Shown piece by piece: positions 1 to 12,299 of a DNA stretch of 64,000 nucleotides. Within the stretch, counting starts at the first letter, position 1. Each line of letters begins with the position of its first letter. The position numbers and the translations under genes are program-made. The notes beneath the pieces were generated by a model, which had not been told where the DNA came from, did not search any database, and saw nothing but the letters and a program-made list of their open reading frames with translations. The stretch covers positions 234,501 through 298,500 of the forward strand of contig JAHSVC010000029.1 of NCBI GenBank assembly GCA_021397845.1. The letters run 5' to 3'. Source of the stretch: Areca catechu (lineage: Eukaryota > Streptophyta > Magnoliopsida > Arecales > Arecaceae).

Positions 1-871
1 ACCAGCATCTGGACAGCTTGAGATTCGGGTAGAGGGATCTCGGTTTTGATTAGAACCTCCCTAAATCTACTGAAAAAGGCTTTCAAGTCTCTTCAGGGCG
101 TTGAGCTGTGTCCTGAAGATCGGCGATGGTTGGCTTCTTGCCAGTGAGATAGGAGTACTGGTTGAGAAAGTTAGTGGCGAGATCCTCGAAGGATGTGATG
201 CTACCAACCGGGAGACTCCCGAACCACCTTGCGGCATCTCCTTCAAAACTCTTCTGGAAGAGAAAAATAAGGTTGTCCTTATTATCTCTCACCGGGAGAG
301 TGTCGGAAATGAAAAGTCGCAAGTGATGGTGTGGGTCACCTTTCCCATCAAACTTCGCAAACTTAGGTATCTTGTACCAGGGTGGTAGACTTACATTTGG
401 ACAATGGCACATAGCTGCCAGAGAACATTTTTGAGTTGTAGCCGCTTGGGTGAACTCTAAGACCTGTCGCTCGAAATCTTCCCGGGAATTTAAGATCCAA
501 GGATGAGATGCATTCCCGGTTGGATGAGGAGGGGGGTTAGGGTTAACCCCAAAGGAGACTCTTTGGTCCAAGGGTTGGTCATAGGGTCCTACATTGGGTT
601 GTGAAGGGTAGCCTGAGTTAGGCTGGATAGATAGACCAGGAACATGGGAAGAAGGCTCTTGATTTGCTAGACTAGGATAACCCTGATTGGGTTGAGAAAA
701 AGAATCGATCGGGTATAGAGGAGGCTCTTGTTGCCGATAACCCAAGTTGGGTTGTGCCTGTTGACCCGGGCAGGGGGCGGAAGAGTCAAGTGTCAATTGA
801 GACAGCTGGACATGGTTTGACCGACCGGTCATGGGTGGAACATGGCCTGCTTGACCCGATGTCGATGGCAT
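1..871 (-). mobile_element. Ty3/gypsy gag fragment
   Basis: This is the gag (capsid) region of a plant Ty3/gypsy retrotransposon, read on the minus strand from an ATG at 871. The first 125 residues are Pro/Gln/Asn-rich low-complexity sequence with repeated Q-P-N-x-G-Y blocks. From about residue 165 the retrotransposon gag core follows, with KFDGKGDP, an FQKSFEGDAARWF block and FEDLATNFLNQY, the usual spacing of this domain. The frame stops near position 83, but the gag reading resumes in another frame (a FFSRFREVLIKTE block) and runs off the window edge, so at least one frameshift is present. No protease or zinc knuckle is visible. It is a nuclear element copied into mitochondrial DNA and is not expected to be functional. 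Confidence 0.8.
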
Positions 872-2639
872 CTGGTCTTGGCCGGATTGGATTTCTTTAT
901 GACTGACATGGTCTGATCTTGTCTCCCCACAATCTCTTTCTGGTTGAGGAACCCACGTTTTCCGGTCTTAGCTTGACCGATTCACTCAACTGATACCACT
1001 AGCCTTGCATTGTGTGGACTTCCCTTCCCCAATCCAGAACTAGTCGACCTTTCATCACAAATTGAAGCAGAGGCAGTTGAAGATCCAATTGCAGATCCCC
1101 TTTGTGGAAGCGGAACCAACTCCACGGATAGCATATCCCTTTCTTTGTTTCAGTCGGGTACAAAGATTACAGAGGAAAAGAAAAGTGGCTTCGTCAGTCA
1201 ATTGAGCTTCCGCCGGGCTCGCCCTTTTTTTTTCAGGTGAGGGAGCGGGAAGCTGAGCTCGTCCTGTTCAGAGGTAGGAAGCGGGGATGGGACAGTTTCC
1301 TTTAGTTGTTTGTTGTTCTGCTCAAAGGCGAAATCAGACCTTCGTCAACCACTCATCTAATAGAGTCAGCATGGGTCTCGGTTTTCCGGGGACAGCTTTC
1401 TGGTACGGCTATTGGCCTCTCTTCGTTGAACGGTGATTCAAAGACATAGAGTCTCTCCTTCAACAGCAAGGCATTCACAAGGGTATCCATTTTGAAATAG
1501 GTAGGGAAACCTGCTAGCGCAAAGGAAGGGAGACGGGGTCAGATGCAATCATGAAGGGATCGGCCAGTTCAAAGAGAACAGAACGGTCAACTCATCAAGC
1601 AAGCGCCGCTATAGGGTGGAAAAGAGGAGGGATAACAAGTCCAGAAAGGAAAGGATAGGCCAAGCAAGAAGGCAAAGAGTGGTGCTGGGTTGAGAAGCCC
1701 TTATTAGGCGCCCCTCGCTCCTTCATGAATAAGGTTCATCCGAGCAAGATGCACTTTCTAGGGCTCTGTGGGCATAGCTTGATGGTCACGTAGTTACGGA
1801 TGGCGGTTTTGATATAGTAGCCGGTCACAGGCGTAGAGACCTCGTTCCATCGTCCGGAAAAGCCCTCATCTCTTAAGGAAAAGGCGATGGAACGAGGTCG
1901 AATAGGCAAAGCTAGATCCCGAATTAGAATATGCAGTTGATTAAATTAAGAAGAATATTTTTATATAATAAAACTTAATTAGAGGTAGAAGCTGCAGCCG
2001 GAGCGACAGAAGATACAGCCAAAGAACCGGAAGAATAGGAATAGACTGATCAGGTCTACGCCGCGCCGGAAACAATGGAAAGAATCTGCAACTCGATCGG
2101 GAACTGCACCTCGCACGGCGCCCGCGGAGACGGCAGCAACGAGCTCAGGAAACTGAACAGCGAGGAAAGGGAAGGGAAGGACGGAGGCGGGAAAGGACAC
2201 GCAATAGAAAAATACCAAATCAAGAAACCGATTCAGAAAGATCGACACACGAAAGCCAGATAACGAGCACCGGCACATTGGTCTAGACCCCCTTCCGAAG
2301 GGAAATCTCAACTAGAGAGGGCGAGGTAATGAACCGTAAGGGGTATCCCTGCTTCAGTCAACCAGATAGATTTTATGCAATGTCTGCCCAGGGAGCTCGC
2401 GAAAAGTTCCTCTGATGAACAACCGTGTGGGGTGCGAAACTTCGGTTTGCGGGCTATAGTATAGATATAGGTTCTCGGCTAAAGCTAGCTCTGTGATCTG
2501 CTCTCTTTCTTCAAGCTCTGCGTTCTCCTCTCTCTGTTTAGGGTCAGCTCTCTTCTTTCGACATAACCATAGTAAAAAGAGTTTTTTTCTTGTATTTAAG
2601 GTTTCAAATGTCAATCCTCATTTTTCTCCTTAGCAGTCT
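872..2639. other. Gene-poor spacer
   Basis: I recognise no gene on either strand. The largest open frame is 110 codons on the minus strand (1979-2311); it is rich in Phe, Arg and Ser and resembles no known family. A short AT-rich stretch lies at about 1940-1980, with near-complementary ends that could form a small hairpin. Confidence 0.5.
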
Positions 2640-3420
2640 TGCTTAGGATACTAAGCGTGGTCTTGTTTGTGGCCTCAGCTTGACCGGAAGGGTGCTAAAA
2701 TTTTTAGTAATCCTAAACTCGGTTGCATATATTCCCCGGTTCGGCGTTATCTAAGACTATAGACTTAGGAAGACCGATTCAATAAAGAAGATGAGTGTAG
2801 ATGAAGCATGCCACGCCTTTCCAATCGGTTAAGGCCATTGGTATTGCTTCAACCCACTTGGTGAAGTAGTCTGTAGCGGTGATAACAAAATGGTGACCAT
2901 GACTAGAGGAAGAATTGGACGGTCGAAAGCGGGTGTGAAAGAAAGACGTTGAGGAGGCATGGATGAAATCCCCATGAGTCTGACACTCCTTACACCTACG
3001 CACAAACTCTATGCTGTCCTTCTCCCCTTCCCCATAGTAAGCCAGCCAATAGTACCCTAACCTAAGAAGTTCTCTTAGCTAGCGCATGTCCATTAATGTG
3101 ACCACCGCATGCTCCTGCATGAGTTTCATGAATGGTTTGTTGAGCCGTGTCGTCACATCTAAGGTTGGTTCTGTCGAAGGATCTACGGTACAACACATTT
3201 CCTAGAACAACAAATCCCCTTCGCGGGGCATAGTCTTTTTTGTTTTAGAACAAAAGTTTAGGCATGTTGGCACAGGCTGGGAGAGTGAAAGGCTTATAAC
3301 AAAACAGTGATGTGCAGGCATTGGAATTTGCCTTACACCTATAATGCAAAGGGGATTATCATCAGTGAAAGACAACATGGATGTCTTGGCTACCATTACA
3401 TCCGCTTGCTTATTACCCAT
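2640..3420 (-). mobile_element. Ty3/gypsy RNase H tail and integrase core fragment
   Basis: On the minus strand this segment reads as the junction of RNase H, the H2C2 zinc-binding domain and the integrase core of a Ty3/gypsy polyprotein. Visible in order are N-K-Q-A-D-V followed by MLSFTDDNPLC (end of RNase H), a GGHINGHALAKR block belonging to the zinc-binding region, RRCKECQTHGD (the CxxC half), and FVITATDYFTKWVEAIPM containing the first catalytic Asp of integrase, then GLPKSIVLDNAEPGN. The reading changes frame several times and meets stops, so it is a decayed copy. The rest of the integrase is missing, so only the middle of one element was captured or survives. Confidence 0.82.
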
Positions 3421-3785
3421 CCTAGATATGAGTATGTATGTGGTTGAAGCACTTCAAAAAGTTGTCCACAATTAGCTTTCCAGGCTGTTCTTTCTCATCC
3501 CTTGTTTTTGAAATCTTCTCCATAGGAATATCCATCTCGAAAGCCTATCTTCAAACCACTTAATATTCGGCTATGTTGGTCGGGAAGTCTAACTAGAATT
3601 CTCATGGCCCCATGGGTAAATAAAGAGCTATGCCGACTCCAGAACCACGGCTCGTGTGTGAACCATCAAAGAATAATAACCATAAGGTCTATCCTTAAAT
3701 ACTTTTTTTTTCCTGCTGCTCATATCACTTTTTTTTTTCCTTTCCTCTCGAAAACCTTAAAGCAGGGGGTTTCACAACCCAAGTA

Positions 3786-3797
3786 TGGTATCAGAGC
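3786..3797 (+). other. LTR-retrotransposon primer-binding site remnant (initiator tRNA-Met type)
   Basis: The 12-mer TGGTATCAGAGC is complementary to the 3' end of plant cytosolic initiator tRNA-Met and is the usual minus-strand primer site of plant copia elements. It follows a pyrimidine-rich stretch (3690-3750) and a sequence ending in TTTCACAACCCAAG that could be the end of an LTR. No gag follows it. Confidence 0.65.
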
Positions 3798-6416
3798 TGA
3801 CTGGCCACACCCGGCCTGAGACGAGGCTTTCGCCTATTCCATTCTTTGGTCTGTAAAATCCCTACTCTTCTTCTTTTTCTTAGCCTGCTACAAATCAGTT
3901 GCGAGTCTGGTTATGAATTTATTATACACACCGGTCAGGTGATTATAAAAAATGGGCATGTGCTCTCTTCAGCCGGAATCCTCGAATAGCTACAACCTTA
4001 GTGGCCGACCTCTTTTCTTTCCACTCGTCGAGCGGTCTGCGACCCTCCACCTTCCATGCATGGGAAAAAGGCGTAAAGCCGAAACAGGCAAGCATTCTCC
4101 GAACCAAAAAAGCCCCACCCGAACCGTCAAGGGCTTCCAAATCTGAGGCCCCATCTGCATTCCTTCTTTTTTGCATTAGAGGCCACCACAAAAAGCCTTT
4201 CCAATCCCGCATCCACAGCGGCGTCGAAACAGCAGATCCCTTTTCTCTTTTTCCACGGGTCGTTTCATCCACACCTGCACTTGCAAAGGCAGACGCATCC
4301 CTGGGATCGGCGTCTTCGTACGGATAGATACACGTCTTAGAATCTCTATAAACACTCCCACCCACCCATCTCTATCGGCACTCCCATACACATTAGCATC
4401 TCCATACACATGTCCGCCTGCATAAGCCAAGTCTAACTCTTCTGAGTAGTCAAACCTCCCCCTAAGGTAAAGGCTGGGACGCTTGAGCAGGGGCAAAAGA
4501 CAGGTGTGACTATAAGCGAGCACTTTCCTTGGTCTGCTTGTTCATTCGGAGGATTGACCAAGAGCGCTCGGTGTGATCTAGTCCTTGTCCGACGGGATTC
4601 AAAGTCTGCCCATAAAAACGTCCGTTTTTCGTACCTCACAGGTGATTCACCCTAAAACAATTCTCGTGCGTTTTGAGGGCCGGAATCAACCTCTGAATCG
4701 ATTTACCTAATAGCGACATGAACAGTCCCTCCCTTATCGAGGGAAGTCGGGTTCCTTCTCTTCTTTCTACCCGCCCACGGCCCGTTCCCCGGAAGTGCTC
4801 CACTCAGCAACCTCTAAAACCTTAGGCGGGGGGATAGCACAGTACTTCGGGCCCTGGGCGAACGAACAGCTCCTTCATCTCTGAGGGACAACTCCTTCAC
4901 TTTTAAAGCTACGCCCTCCTCTCCTTCCTAACCTTATAGCCTTGGGCAGTTCCCTCCGCCTCTTAAGAAGCTCCTTATTGGTTGAGACCGGAAAAACATT
5001 GGTCTTTTGGTACTTGCTGGAAAATGAACCTCTAAGTGGTAGGCAGGTCAGGTTAAGTGAGAGAGCTACGATTCAAGAAAGGATGACCCTCGCTGGTCTT
5101 AGTAGTTCCACTTCTTGAGCCGCTCTTTCCTCTCGGAAGAAGGCTGGATCCTAGTCTCGGGGCTCATATTTGCTTTCGTGGTCCCTTTGGTGGTGTACAG
5201 TTGTGGTTTTGGAATCAATCTTTCTAGAGTAGTCTCCCGACCGAAATCGACAATTGAAATAGGGAAAGATCTCTTCGATAGAATAGATCCGAAGGGACCA
5301 TTTCTCCTCGAGTCGATTACGTGTTGGATCCGTCTAAACCGATGTTGCAATCAATGCTTAACACATAGGATTTCTAATTGTCCAGTGGAATCCTTCATCG
5401 CTTCGTCCATGAGCGGTCCGTAGAGCGCTTTATCCCTATCACCTTAGGGAAGGCTTTCTCTCTCTAACTCGAAGTGCAGCTTGGATTACAGTCTGTGAGT
5501 GAGGATACGTATCGTATGGGGAATTCGCATGGAGCGAATTTTGCTTATGGTGCTGGCTCGCTGGTCGTGCGCTCTGTGCTCTGCTTTGTGGCGTGCTCTC
5601 TTCAGTGGGCGTGCTCCTTGTATGGCTCTGCCTTTGGCGCATGTCTGCCCTTTCCCTTATAGCCTAGCCTGCTCACACCAAGCGTGCTACCGTAATGGCG
5701 GTTTGCTATTCTGTTTCTGCCTGTCTATCTGCATGCGTCCTTCCGTGCCTATTCAGTTTCCTGCTGTGTCGTGCTAAACAACGGTTGCTGCTGCTGGCGG
5801 TCGATCTCCCCTCCGCTTTCCCCCTATCCACAGTCCATCATTTATGGACCCCTTTCTGGCAGCCCTATCTCCTACTCTGTTTGTTCTTTGCTTTGCCTAC
5901 ACTACAGCACCTGTTCCTCTTTGATCTAGTGGTATTTCAGCCGTGTACAGCGAGTGGTTGTTCATTGTCTTCCTGTTCTGGCTCCTTGCCTGTAAGCAGC
6001 CGGTGCTGTGAGAGTCATGCCGAGGCGCGGTGCCTTTGGTCTGTGTTGCTGATCCCTACCCTGCTCAATGCATGTGATGACGGAGGTCGTTTCCAATTGT
6101 GTTTCCAGCCATAGGATAGTGACCCGATAGGAGTGAGTGTAGCCGGGTAGTTGCGATCTTGCCGCGTCCCTGCGTTGTGGCCTTCCCCATAGAGCAGTAT
6201 GGCCAGGACATTCCATAAGCGTGAGAGCTTGGACAACTGATGCCCTGGTGACCGGTGTAGCGCCCCATTTAGTCTCGTTCGTGTGCAGAGCGAATAAGCG
6301 GTTGAAAGTCCTTGATCAGAACAAGATTAGTGAGCTGAGGTAAAGAGTTGCGTCTTAGTCTTCTTCATGCTTCTCCTCATCGGGAAGCATCTCGCTGGTC
6401 CAAGGCAGGCTTCTAT
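3798..6416. other. Long spacer without recognised genes
   Basis: Several overlapping frames of 60-140 codons exist on both strands, the longest being 140 codons on the minus strand at 3943-4365. None shows a recognisable domain, and the frames on opposite strands overlap, which is typical of stop-poor non-coding mitochondrial DNA. 5480-6110 is rich in leucine and cysteine codons on the plus strand but also resembles no family. Confidence 0.45.
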
Positions 6417-7225
6417 CTACCGAAAGACCAAAACATACGGGCTGGCGCGTGGAAGGCTGGTTGACACCATCGACTGACTCCAGCATCTGACGTGCTCATG
6501 GGACCAGTGTACTGCTTTGCCCAAGACGGGGCCAGAGAAGGAAGAGCCTGTATCAACATCCGTGTAATCGAACCATGCCCTCGCAGCATCAACCGTATTA
6601 CCGCTTCGGGCTAAGTCAGTATTTGGGTTACCAACCTTACTCTGACAATAGCCAAGTTGAATTGCAAAGCGGCTGGGTAAATAAGGCTGCAGCTCGACCG
6701 AATTAGATTGACGAAAGACGAATGTTTTAGGCCGAATGAAGCGAAGCCAGATTATGTCGGAGTTGGACAGGGAGGAGCGTCCTCTAGGACCATCATCCTT
6801 TAGAAAAAGCACCATGTCAGTAGCGAAAGGGGGACGAACCGGGTCATCATGTCTTTCTGACGTAATATCTCTCGAGCCTCTTGAAGAGAGCAGTTGTGAA
6901 AGCCCTGGCTTTCCAACCGCGCCAGATGCGCGTGCTCGGGCTTTGATTCGCTTTTCAGAGAATGGAACACATGGAAGTGCATAACATACCAGGCGTAAAA
7001 GTAATGACCAGGGTAGGGGGTCGAGTGTTCATGAATTTTGGAAACCTTCTTTGTATGCTTCGCAAACCCGCTACACAGCGTGGCAATCATTGCAGGGCAT
7101 AAGGCCACCCCTGTCTTTGTAGCCATCCGCGCTACAATGTAGAATAACCCTGGGTCAATGTAGTCACCTTTGTTGCATGGAACGACACATCGGCGTAGCC
7201 AAAGTACGAAGAAAGCGGCCCACAA
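6417..7225 (-). mobile_element. Plant-mobile-domain-like transposon ORF remnant
   Basis: Two minus-strand frames follow each other. The upstream one (6800-7225) has a hydrophobic start, then YIDPGLFYIVARMA, TPYPGHYFYAWYVMHFHVFH and a basic helical stretch. The downstream one (6417-6815) has an LQPYLPSRFAIQLGYCQ block followed by a W/F-rich stretch. This order resembles the plant mobile domain (aminotransferase-like, PMD type) found in plant transposons and in domesticated proteins of the MAIN/MAIL group. The frame change around 6810 and the lack of a start show it is broken. It has the same orientation as the gag piece at 7.9-8.9 kb and the DUF7745-like piece at 9.3-10.1 kb, so the three may come from one element. 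The family call is tentative. Confidence 0.5.
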
Positions 7226-7938
7226 GGAGTTAGCACATGCATCGGACGCTGATCTATGAAGAGAGGGAGTTGGACAGGCTTGTTATCCAAAGCTTCGCAA
7301 GGAGAGGGCTCAAGTGATAGCTTGTACTTGGTAGCCAGAGGAATGTTCCTTCGGTGGAAGGATACCTGAACTGGACTTTAACTTCACCCCTTTTCCCCTT
7401 GTTGGTCTCATGAACGCCAAAGAAATGGAGCATCCAGTGCTTAGTTAAACAAACCCCTAATCTCTTCCTTTCTGTATTGCTTGTCTTGATTCTCCTAGTT
7501 ACTTCTCCACTTAACTCCGCTATCAGACTATGGCTATTCTTCGCTTAAATCCCTACTTCCAAAGCTTTTATGGGTGCCCTTTCTCATTGATGCTTTTCCT
7601 ATTGGGATACCTTTCATAGTTAATAGATTGACTATGGGGATATCTTTATTGGGAATTAACTTCCTGGGCTCCCCCAAAAGCATACTCTTTGACTATGGTT
7701 GCTTGTTGATTAATTCGGCCTTACGAGGGAAAATTTCCACTGTTAACCAAAGCGCTAATCTCTTCTAAGCTCTTCCCCTGCTAACTCTTAGCAATACTTC
7801 ACCATTACCGCTCTGCCCAAAGCAATCCAAACTGAAAGCAGGAACCATCGCTCTGTCTTTTCCTTCCCTTCCCCGTGGGTCCTTCAAAGACCGTATTCTT
7901 CCACCGTATTCTTAGCATCCAACGTATTTTCCGCATCT
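7226..7938. other. Spacer
   Basis: No gene recognised. A 64-codon plus-strand frame at 7574-7768 is rich in Ile, Leu and Phe and matches nothing I know. The segment lies between two same-strand retroelement pieces and may be decayed internal sequence of that element. Confidence 0.4.
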
Positions 7939-8945
7939 CTAAATAATATATCCTTCAGGCCTTTGAAACTCTTGAAAATAGGGGAATATTAATAGAGTCT
8001 GTTTGAAAGAAGAAAGCACTACTTCGAAGAAGTAATGCCTTGCCTTAGCCTTCGGTCCCCTTTTTCCCCTGTTTTGGAGATCCATGCGATCTGGGGCCAT
8101 ATCAATGTTATGCTTGTACTGCTTGAGGAAGGCGTCAGCCAAGTCCTTCCACTTGCGAATGTGGGATCGATCTAACTGTATATATCACCGGGAAGCGGCT
8201 CCCGTAAGGCTATCTTGGAAAAAGTGGATCAGGAGTTTATCATCATGAGCACATGCGGCCATTTTCCGGCAGTACATGATAAGGTGGCTTCTAGGGCACG
8301 TGGTTCCATCATACTTGTCAAAGTAAGGAACCTTAAATATATGGGGGATGGCTACGTTAGGGACCAAACATAATTCCAGGGCGTCCACCGTCCCATAGAT
8401 ATTGGTTCCCTCAATGGCCCTGAGCCTTTCTTCTAGGAACTCTCGCTTCTCCTTTGCCGAAGGATCCTCGAAAGTATCAGGAGGGTTCTTTTGAAACCCC
8501 GATTGTACCTTGGGGTCATCAAGATCTGGTACCACGATCGGGTGATTAGGCTGTTCTCCCTGGTGAACTGTTGATTGTGCTTGGTAAGGAGGGATTGCAG
8601 GGTATGCATAGGATTGCATTCCTGGTTGCGGGCCGGCCATCGCCTGCCCCCCAGGAAAAGGATATGCATATTGCTGTGTTAGGGATGGCGATGGAGCGAT
8701 ATGTGGCTGCGGCCCCTGTTGTTGGACAGCGTACCCCGGTGGGTACAGTGAGGCACCCTTTGATTTGAAGACGAAGGGCCGTTAGATTCGGTCGTAGGAA
8801 GGGCTGCCGGTGGGTGCGTCTCCTCCGCGGTTCCTTTTCCTTTCCCCAAAAGGATGTCTAGTATTCGAGCCACTTGGTCCCTTAGCTCGTTTATCTGATC
8901 TTGCTGATCATTGTCATTATTTTGCCTCTGATGTTGCTCTTCCAT
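7939..8945 (-). mobile_element. Ty3/gypsy gag fragment
   Basis: The minus strand from about 8945 reads as a gag polyprotein. It starts with a short coiled N-terminal region (QDQINELRDQVARILDIL), goes on to a Pro/Gln/Tyr-rich linker, then a conserved block with IPHIFKVPYFDKYDGTTCPRSHL and MYCRKMAACAHDDKLLIHFF, the capsid core. After a break near 8185 it resumes with ADAFLKQYKHNIDMAPDRMDL (7939-8142). In this group that normally leads into a block describing the capsid end, but here the sequence turns unrelated. At least two frame changes are needed to read through. It differs clearly from the gag at 1-871 and belongs to a different gypsy lineage. Confidence 0.82.
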
Positions 8946-9262
8946 GATTCTAGCTTTCAGTCCGGTCCGGTAGGGATGATGAGGACGAGCACCTTTCGGA
9001 GCTATGTTTAATATTATTTATTTTAGATGGTACCTGTTCTTTCTGGGATTGAAAGTTATAGGTCCGTTTTTCAGTTCATTTTTTATGGTAATGATGCATG
9101 AGTAGTCCTATGTCGGTTTGCTATGGAAACGACCTGTTTTCAAAAGACACTTTCAACTCAGATTAACGATACAGTAAAAGTTACATTGACATTCCAATGT
9201 AGCCTCAAAGCATAGAAACAGAAGAGTTGCATCATTATGCACCCTAACTTACTTCTTATTTC

Positions 9263-10091
9263 CTAAGTGTTGCAAGTCCATAACGAGTCAATTTCCTGCG
9301 GACTTGATTTAGAAGCTAGATATTTCCTTTCTTGAAGATGTAATGGAGAAACTTTGACTGCAATCTCCCCGGCTTCATCTGCGATCCTTAGTGCTTCTCT
9401 GGCAACGATCTCCATAGTGTGGGTGAGCTTTTCCAGATTGTGGCGTGTAACCTCATACTCCTCTCGGAGTGCTATATATTCATTGTTTTGTTTTGCATAG
9501 GGGTGGCCTGCAATTGTTCGCACTGAGCCTCCAACTGCTTGCATCGTGCCTCGAGCTCTCCTGCAGCCTTTTTCCTCGCTTCGTCGCGAGACTCTATACT
9601 TCCAGCTTTCTGAAGTTCTTCACACTTTGCTTCTACTTCTATAGCCCGATGGGCCCACAGGTTAACTTCCTTTTGGAGTCTCTTCTTTTCGGTGACGAGG
9701 GAAGCACGTTCTTGGTGCGTTGTTTCGCACTGGGCTTTTGCCTCATCCGCACAGGTGTGGGGTCCAAGCTCCATTGGCATTGATAGTTCTGGCACCTTGG
9801 GGCTACAAGGCCCTTGCCTCGATTAGCTTGCCACGATAAGTACCCTGGGGCCGCTTGGTTTGAATGTCGACCCGTTTTGACTCGTTGTGTTTCTTTCCAT
9901 AGATCGGCCACTCTTCGAATTATGTCTGCCGTATTCGGAACTCCGTAGGCGAACTCCCAATCCTTTAACCCGTGTGTCATGGGGATGAACTGTAGAGACC
10001 CCAATTGTCGGCGGACCATTGCTGGTGCGTAGCTGATACTACCCCATAGTCCCAGCAAAATGACCCACGGGTAATTACCGCAGCGATACAA
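9263..10091 (-). mobile_element. DUF7745-like retroelement-associated ORF with coiled coil, broken
   Basis: On the minus strand, 9639-10091 reads LGLWGSISYAPAMVRRQLGS, then PMTHGLKDWEFAYGV and a basic helix, which I recognise as the end of the plant DUF7745 region often found upstream of gag in gypsy-derived proteins. A second frame (9472-9795) carries a strongly charged heptad-type coiled coil with repeated CKQLEAQCEQLQ, and a third (9263-9544) continues helical sequence. The frame changes mark it as a relic. It lies about 320 nt upstream, in the reading direction, of the gag at 7.9-8.9 kb, the normal arrangement for such fusions. Confidence 0.6.
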
Positions 10092-10799
10092 GACCGGCGT
10101 TTGGGGCGTCCATGCTGCTCTCCAAATTACTTGGTCATCTGTCAGGCTTTTGAGCGTACGGATCCATTGTGCCTTCCCGGGGACTCAACATCCCAGTTTG
10201 CTACAGCAAATTCCTTCAATGGATTGCTTGTGCTGAAAATGTAGGATGTAAACTGAATTTCGGGAAACCGGAAGGACGGCGGAGGTCGGATATGACTCAT
10301 TATCCACATACACACAACTGTGCACATCCTATGAACCTTCCCTCCCCGGTGATCCTGCAATGGTTGAGCGAACGGAAAGTATCCGAAAAAATGACTGGGG
10401 CAGGCTTCTCCCACGATGAATGACACTGTCGATCTTTTCAAGGATCTTGTTCTGCCGTTACACCAGGTGTAGAAAGCACTGGCGTTTTTGAATAAAACTC
10501 TTTCAAGCATATTGCTGAAAAATTCAATGTGACTTCTATTTGATTTACGTTATGTCCACTTTGGATTGTCCTTTTCATTCGTGAAAATAACCAATAAACA
10601 AAGATTTATTGCTTTATCTCTCCCTTTCATAGCTGTAGTAGAGGCAGTTCAGTAAGAGTGGTAGGGCCTCTAACGTTGGTGACCACATATTTACTCTCTG
10701 AGGTTTGATATCTCAGCCATATATTATGCTACTACCCTTACTATACAAAGCCGCCTCGGTCTTCAACTCTCTCCAGGACAACAGAGTCTTTGTTTAGGA
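10092..10799. other. Spacer between retroelement fragments
   Basis: A 122-codon minus-strand frame (10142-10510) lies here, but nothing in it matches a known domain. No RNA gene is seen. Confidence 0.4.
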
Positions 10800-11272
10800 T
10801 GGCAGCGATTCTACCATTTGATACAAATTGGCCATTGGGGAAAATGCTTTTGGCAAATCGTGTACCCCGGCAGAGAATGAAATTATGATGGAGCTCGCTC
10901 CGTGGGAAGCAAGATAAGTCGCACTAATATTGTAACATCGAATTAAGGGTGGAGTTTGAAGCACCTGATTAGTATCACGAAGGAGGAATAACAACCATTG
11001 AATTTCGGCTGTAGTTGCAGCTAGAGCTCGATATTCAGCTTCGGCGCTAGACCGGGATACAGTTCGTTGCTTCCTAGAGCTCCATGAGATCAGATTTGGA
11101 CCATAGAATATGCAATAACCGTAGATCTTCGATCATCTGGACAACCAGCCCAATCGGCGTCAGAATAGGCAATTAAAGAGTGATCTGCAGATTTGGTGAT
11201 ACGTAAACCAAAATCAACTGTGCCTTTTATATAACGTAAAATGCGCTTGACTGCTAGCAAGAAAATCTCCAT
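10800..11272 (-). mobile_element. Ty1/copia reverse transcriptase end and RNase H fragment
   Basis: The minus strand starts with LAVKRILRYIKGTVDFGL and AYSDADWAGCPDDRRST, the hallmark C-terminal reverse transcriptase/RNase H region of plant copia elements. After a frameshift near 11095 it continues with ISWSSRKQRTVSRSSAEAEY and AATTAEIQWLLFLLRD, the conserved RNase H block. It then gradually departs from the family. At least one frameshift prevents expression. The catalytic YVDD region upstream is absent. Confidence 0.85.
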
Positions 11273-11489
11273 TGTTTTGTCCCGAGGGAAGGTAGTTTGT
11301 TCTTTCTTTTAATTTAACGTCATCCTTCTTCTTTCTTCTTTCTCTTCGCCTAGGACGATTTCTTTCTAAAGTGGCTTCTTTGCTGGAAGGGCAGACCCGT
11401 ACAACTGCCTTCATTTTCAGGTCCTGTCGTGGGACTGCCTGTGACTCAGGGGATGATGAAGTTGCGGCATCCATCTTTTCTGAAATTCT

Positions 11490-12299
11490 TTCAACCTAAA
11501 CGGTGAGCTCAGTAATTTGGCGACCCTTTTCTTCCAGCTGAGCTTCTATGCGTGCTAGTGCTGCGCTTGTGTTTTCTTGGAAACTGGTTTCCCCTGATCT
11601 TGAAGACTCTCCTCGATGAGGGTCTCTAATGCTGGCCAAGTATCTGCTGATCATTTCGTAACCCTTAGCGAGTAAGGCTTTATACTTTTCAGACTCCCGT
11701 TCTGACGCCGGCGAAGGTTCAGATGGGACTTCCTGAGATAAGGATTGAGGAGCCAGTGAGGTTCTCCTTCCATTGTCTGAACTTCCTGTGCCTCGTCCCA
11801 GAATACGTTCTTATCCTCGTCTTCCACTATAGGGAATTCGTAGACGTCTTCAAATGTGGGCCCGCAATATCTATGCGACAGCAAAACTCGACGCGGGGCT
11901 GGTTTCTTCTGTCTCGTCTTGCAAGGATTTTCTTCATTCTCTCAGGAAAGAATTCGTTTAAAGTGACTGGAACTCGCCCCTTTTTTCACATACTCCTCGA
12001 GAGCATTGAGGTATTCTTCCATTGCCGTCTTTCAGTGACCTTTTCCGGGGTCCGGCAATACCACCGTCGGCTTCCTTCTGATGATTCGTTGTCTCTTCCC
12101 AGATGCTGTTACGGTAGTGGTCTTGGAGGGTGCGGACCTCCGCCATACCACCCCTGGGATCGTGTTCATTTTCCTTAGCATTTTCTTAGTTTTCCGGGGG
12201 ATATAGACCTCCCATTCTCCTTCACTTTCCTCCACGCATTGTACTTCCATCCAAAGAAACTTCAACCCAAGATTCTGTCATCGCATTCGATCACTCATT
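11490..12299 (-). other. Unrecognised ORF remnants, possibly retroelement-derived
   Basis: Three short minus-strand frames (11651-11884, 11958-12146, 12032-12265) are rich in charged residues (EWEVYIPRKTKKMLRKMNTI; FEDVYEFPIVEDEDKNVFWD). The composition resembles linker regions of plant gypsy polyproteins, but I see no diagnostic motif, so this is only a suggestion. Confidence 0.25.

Noticed and set aside
3943..4365. 140-codon minus-strand open frame
   Set aside because: It overlaps two plus-strand frames of similar quality and shows no domain; there is too little to call it a gene.
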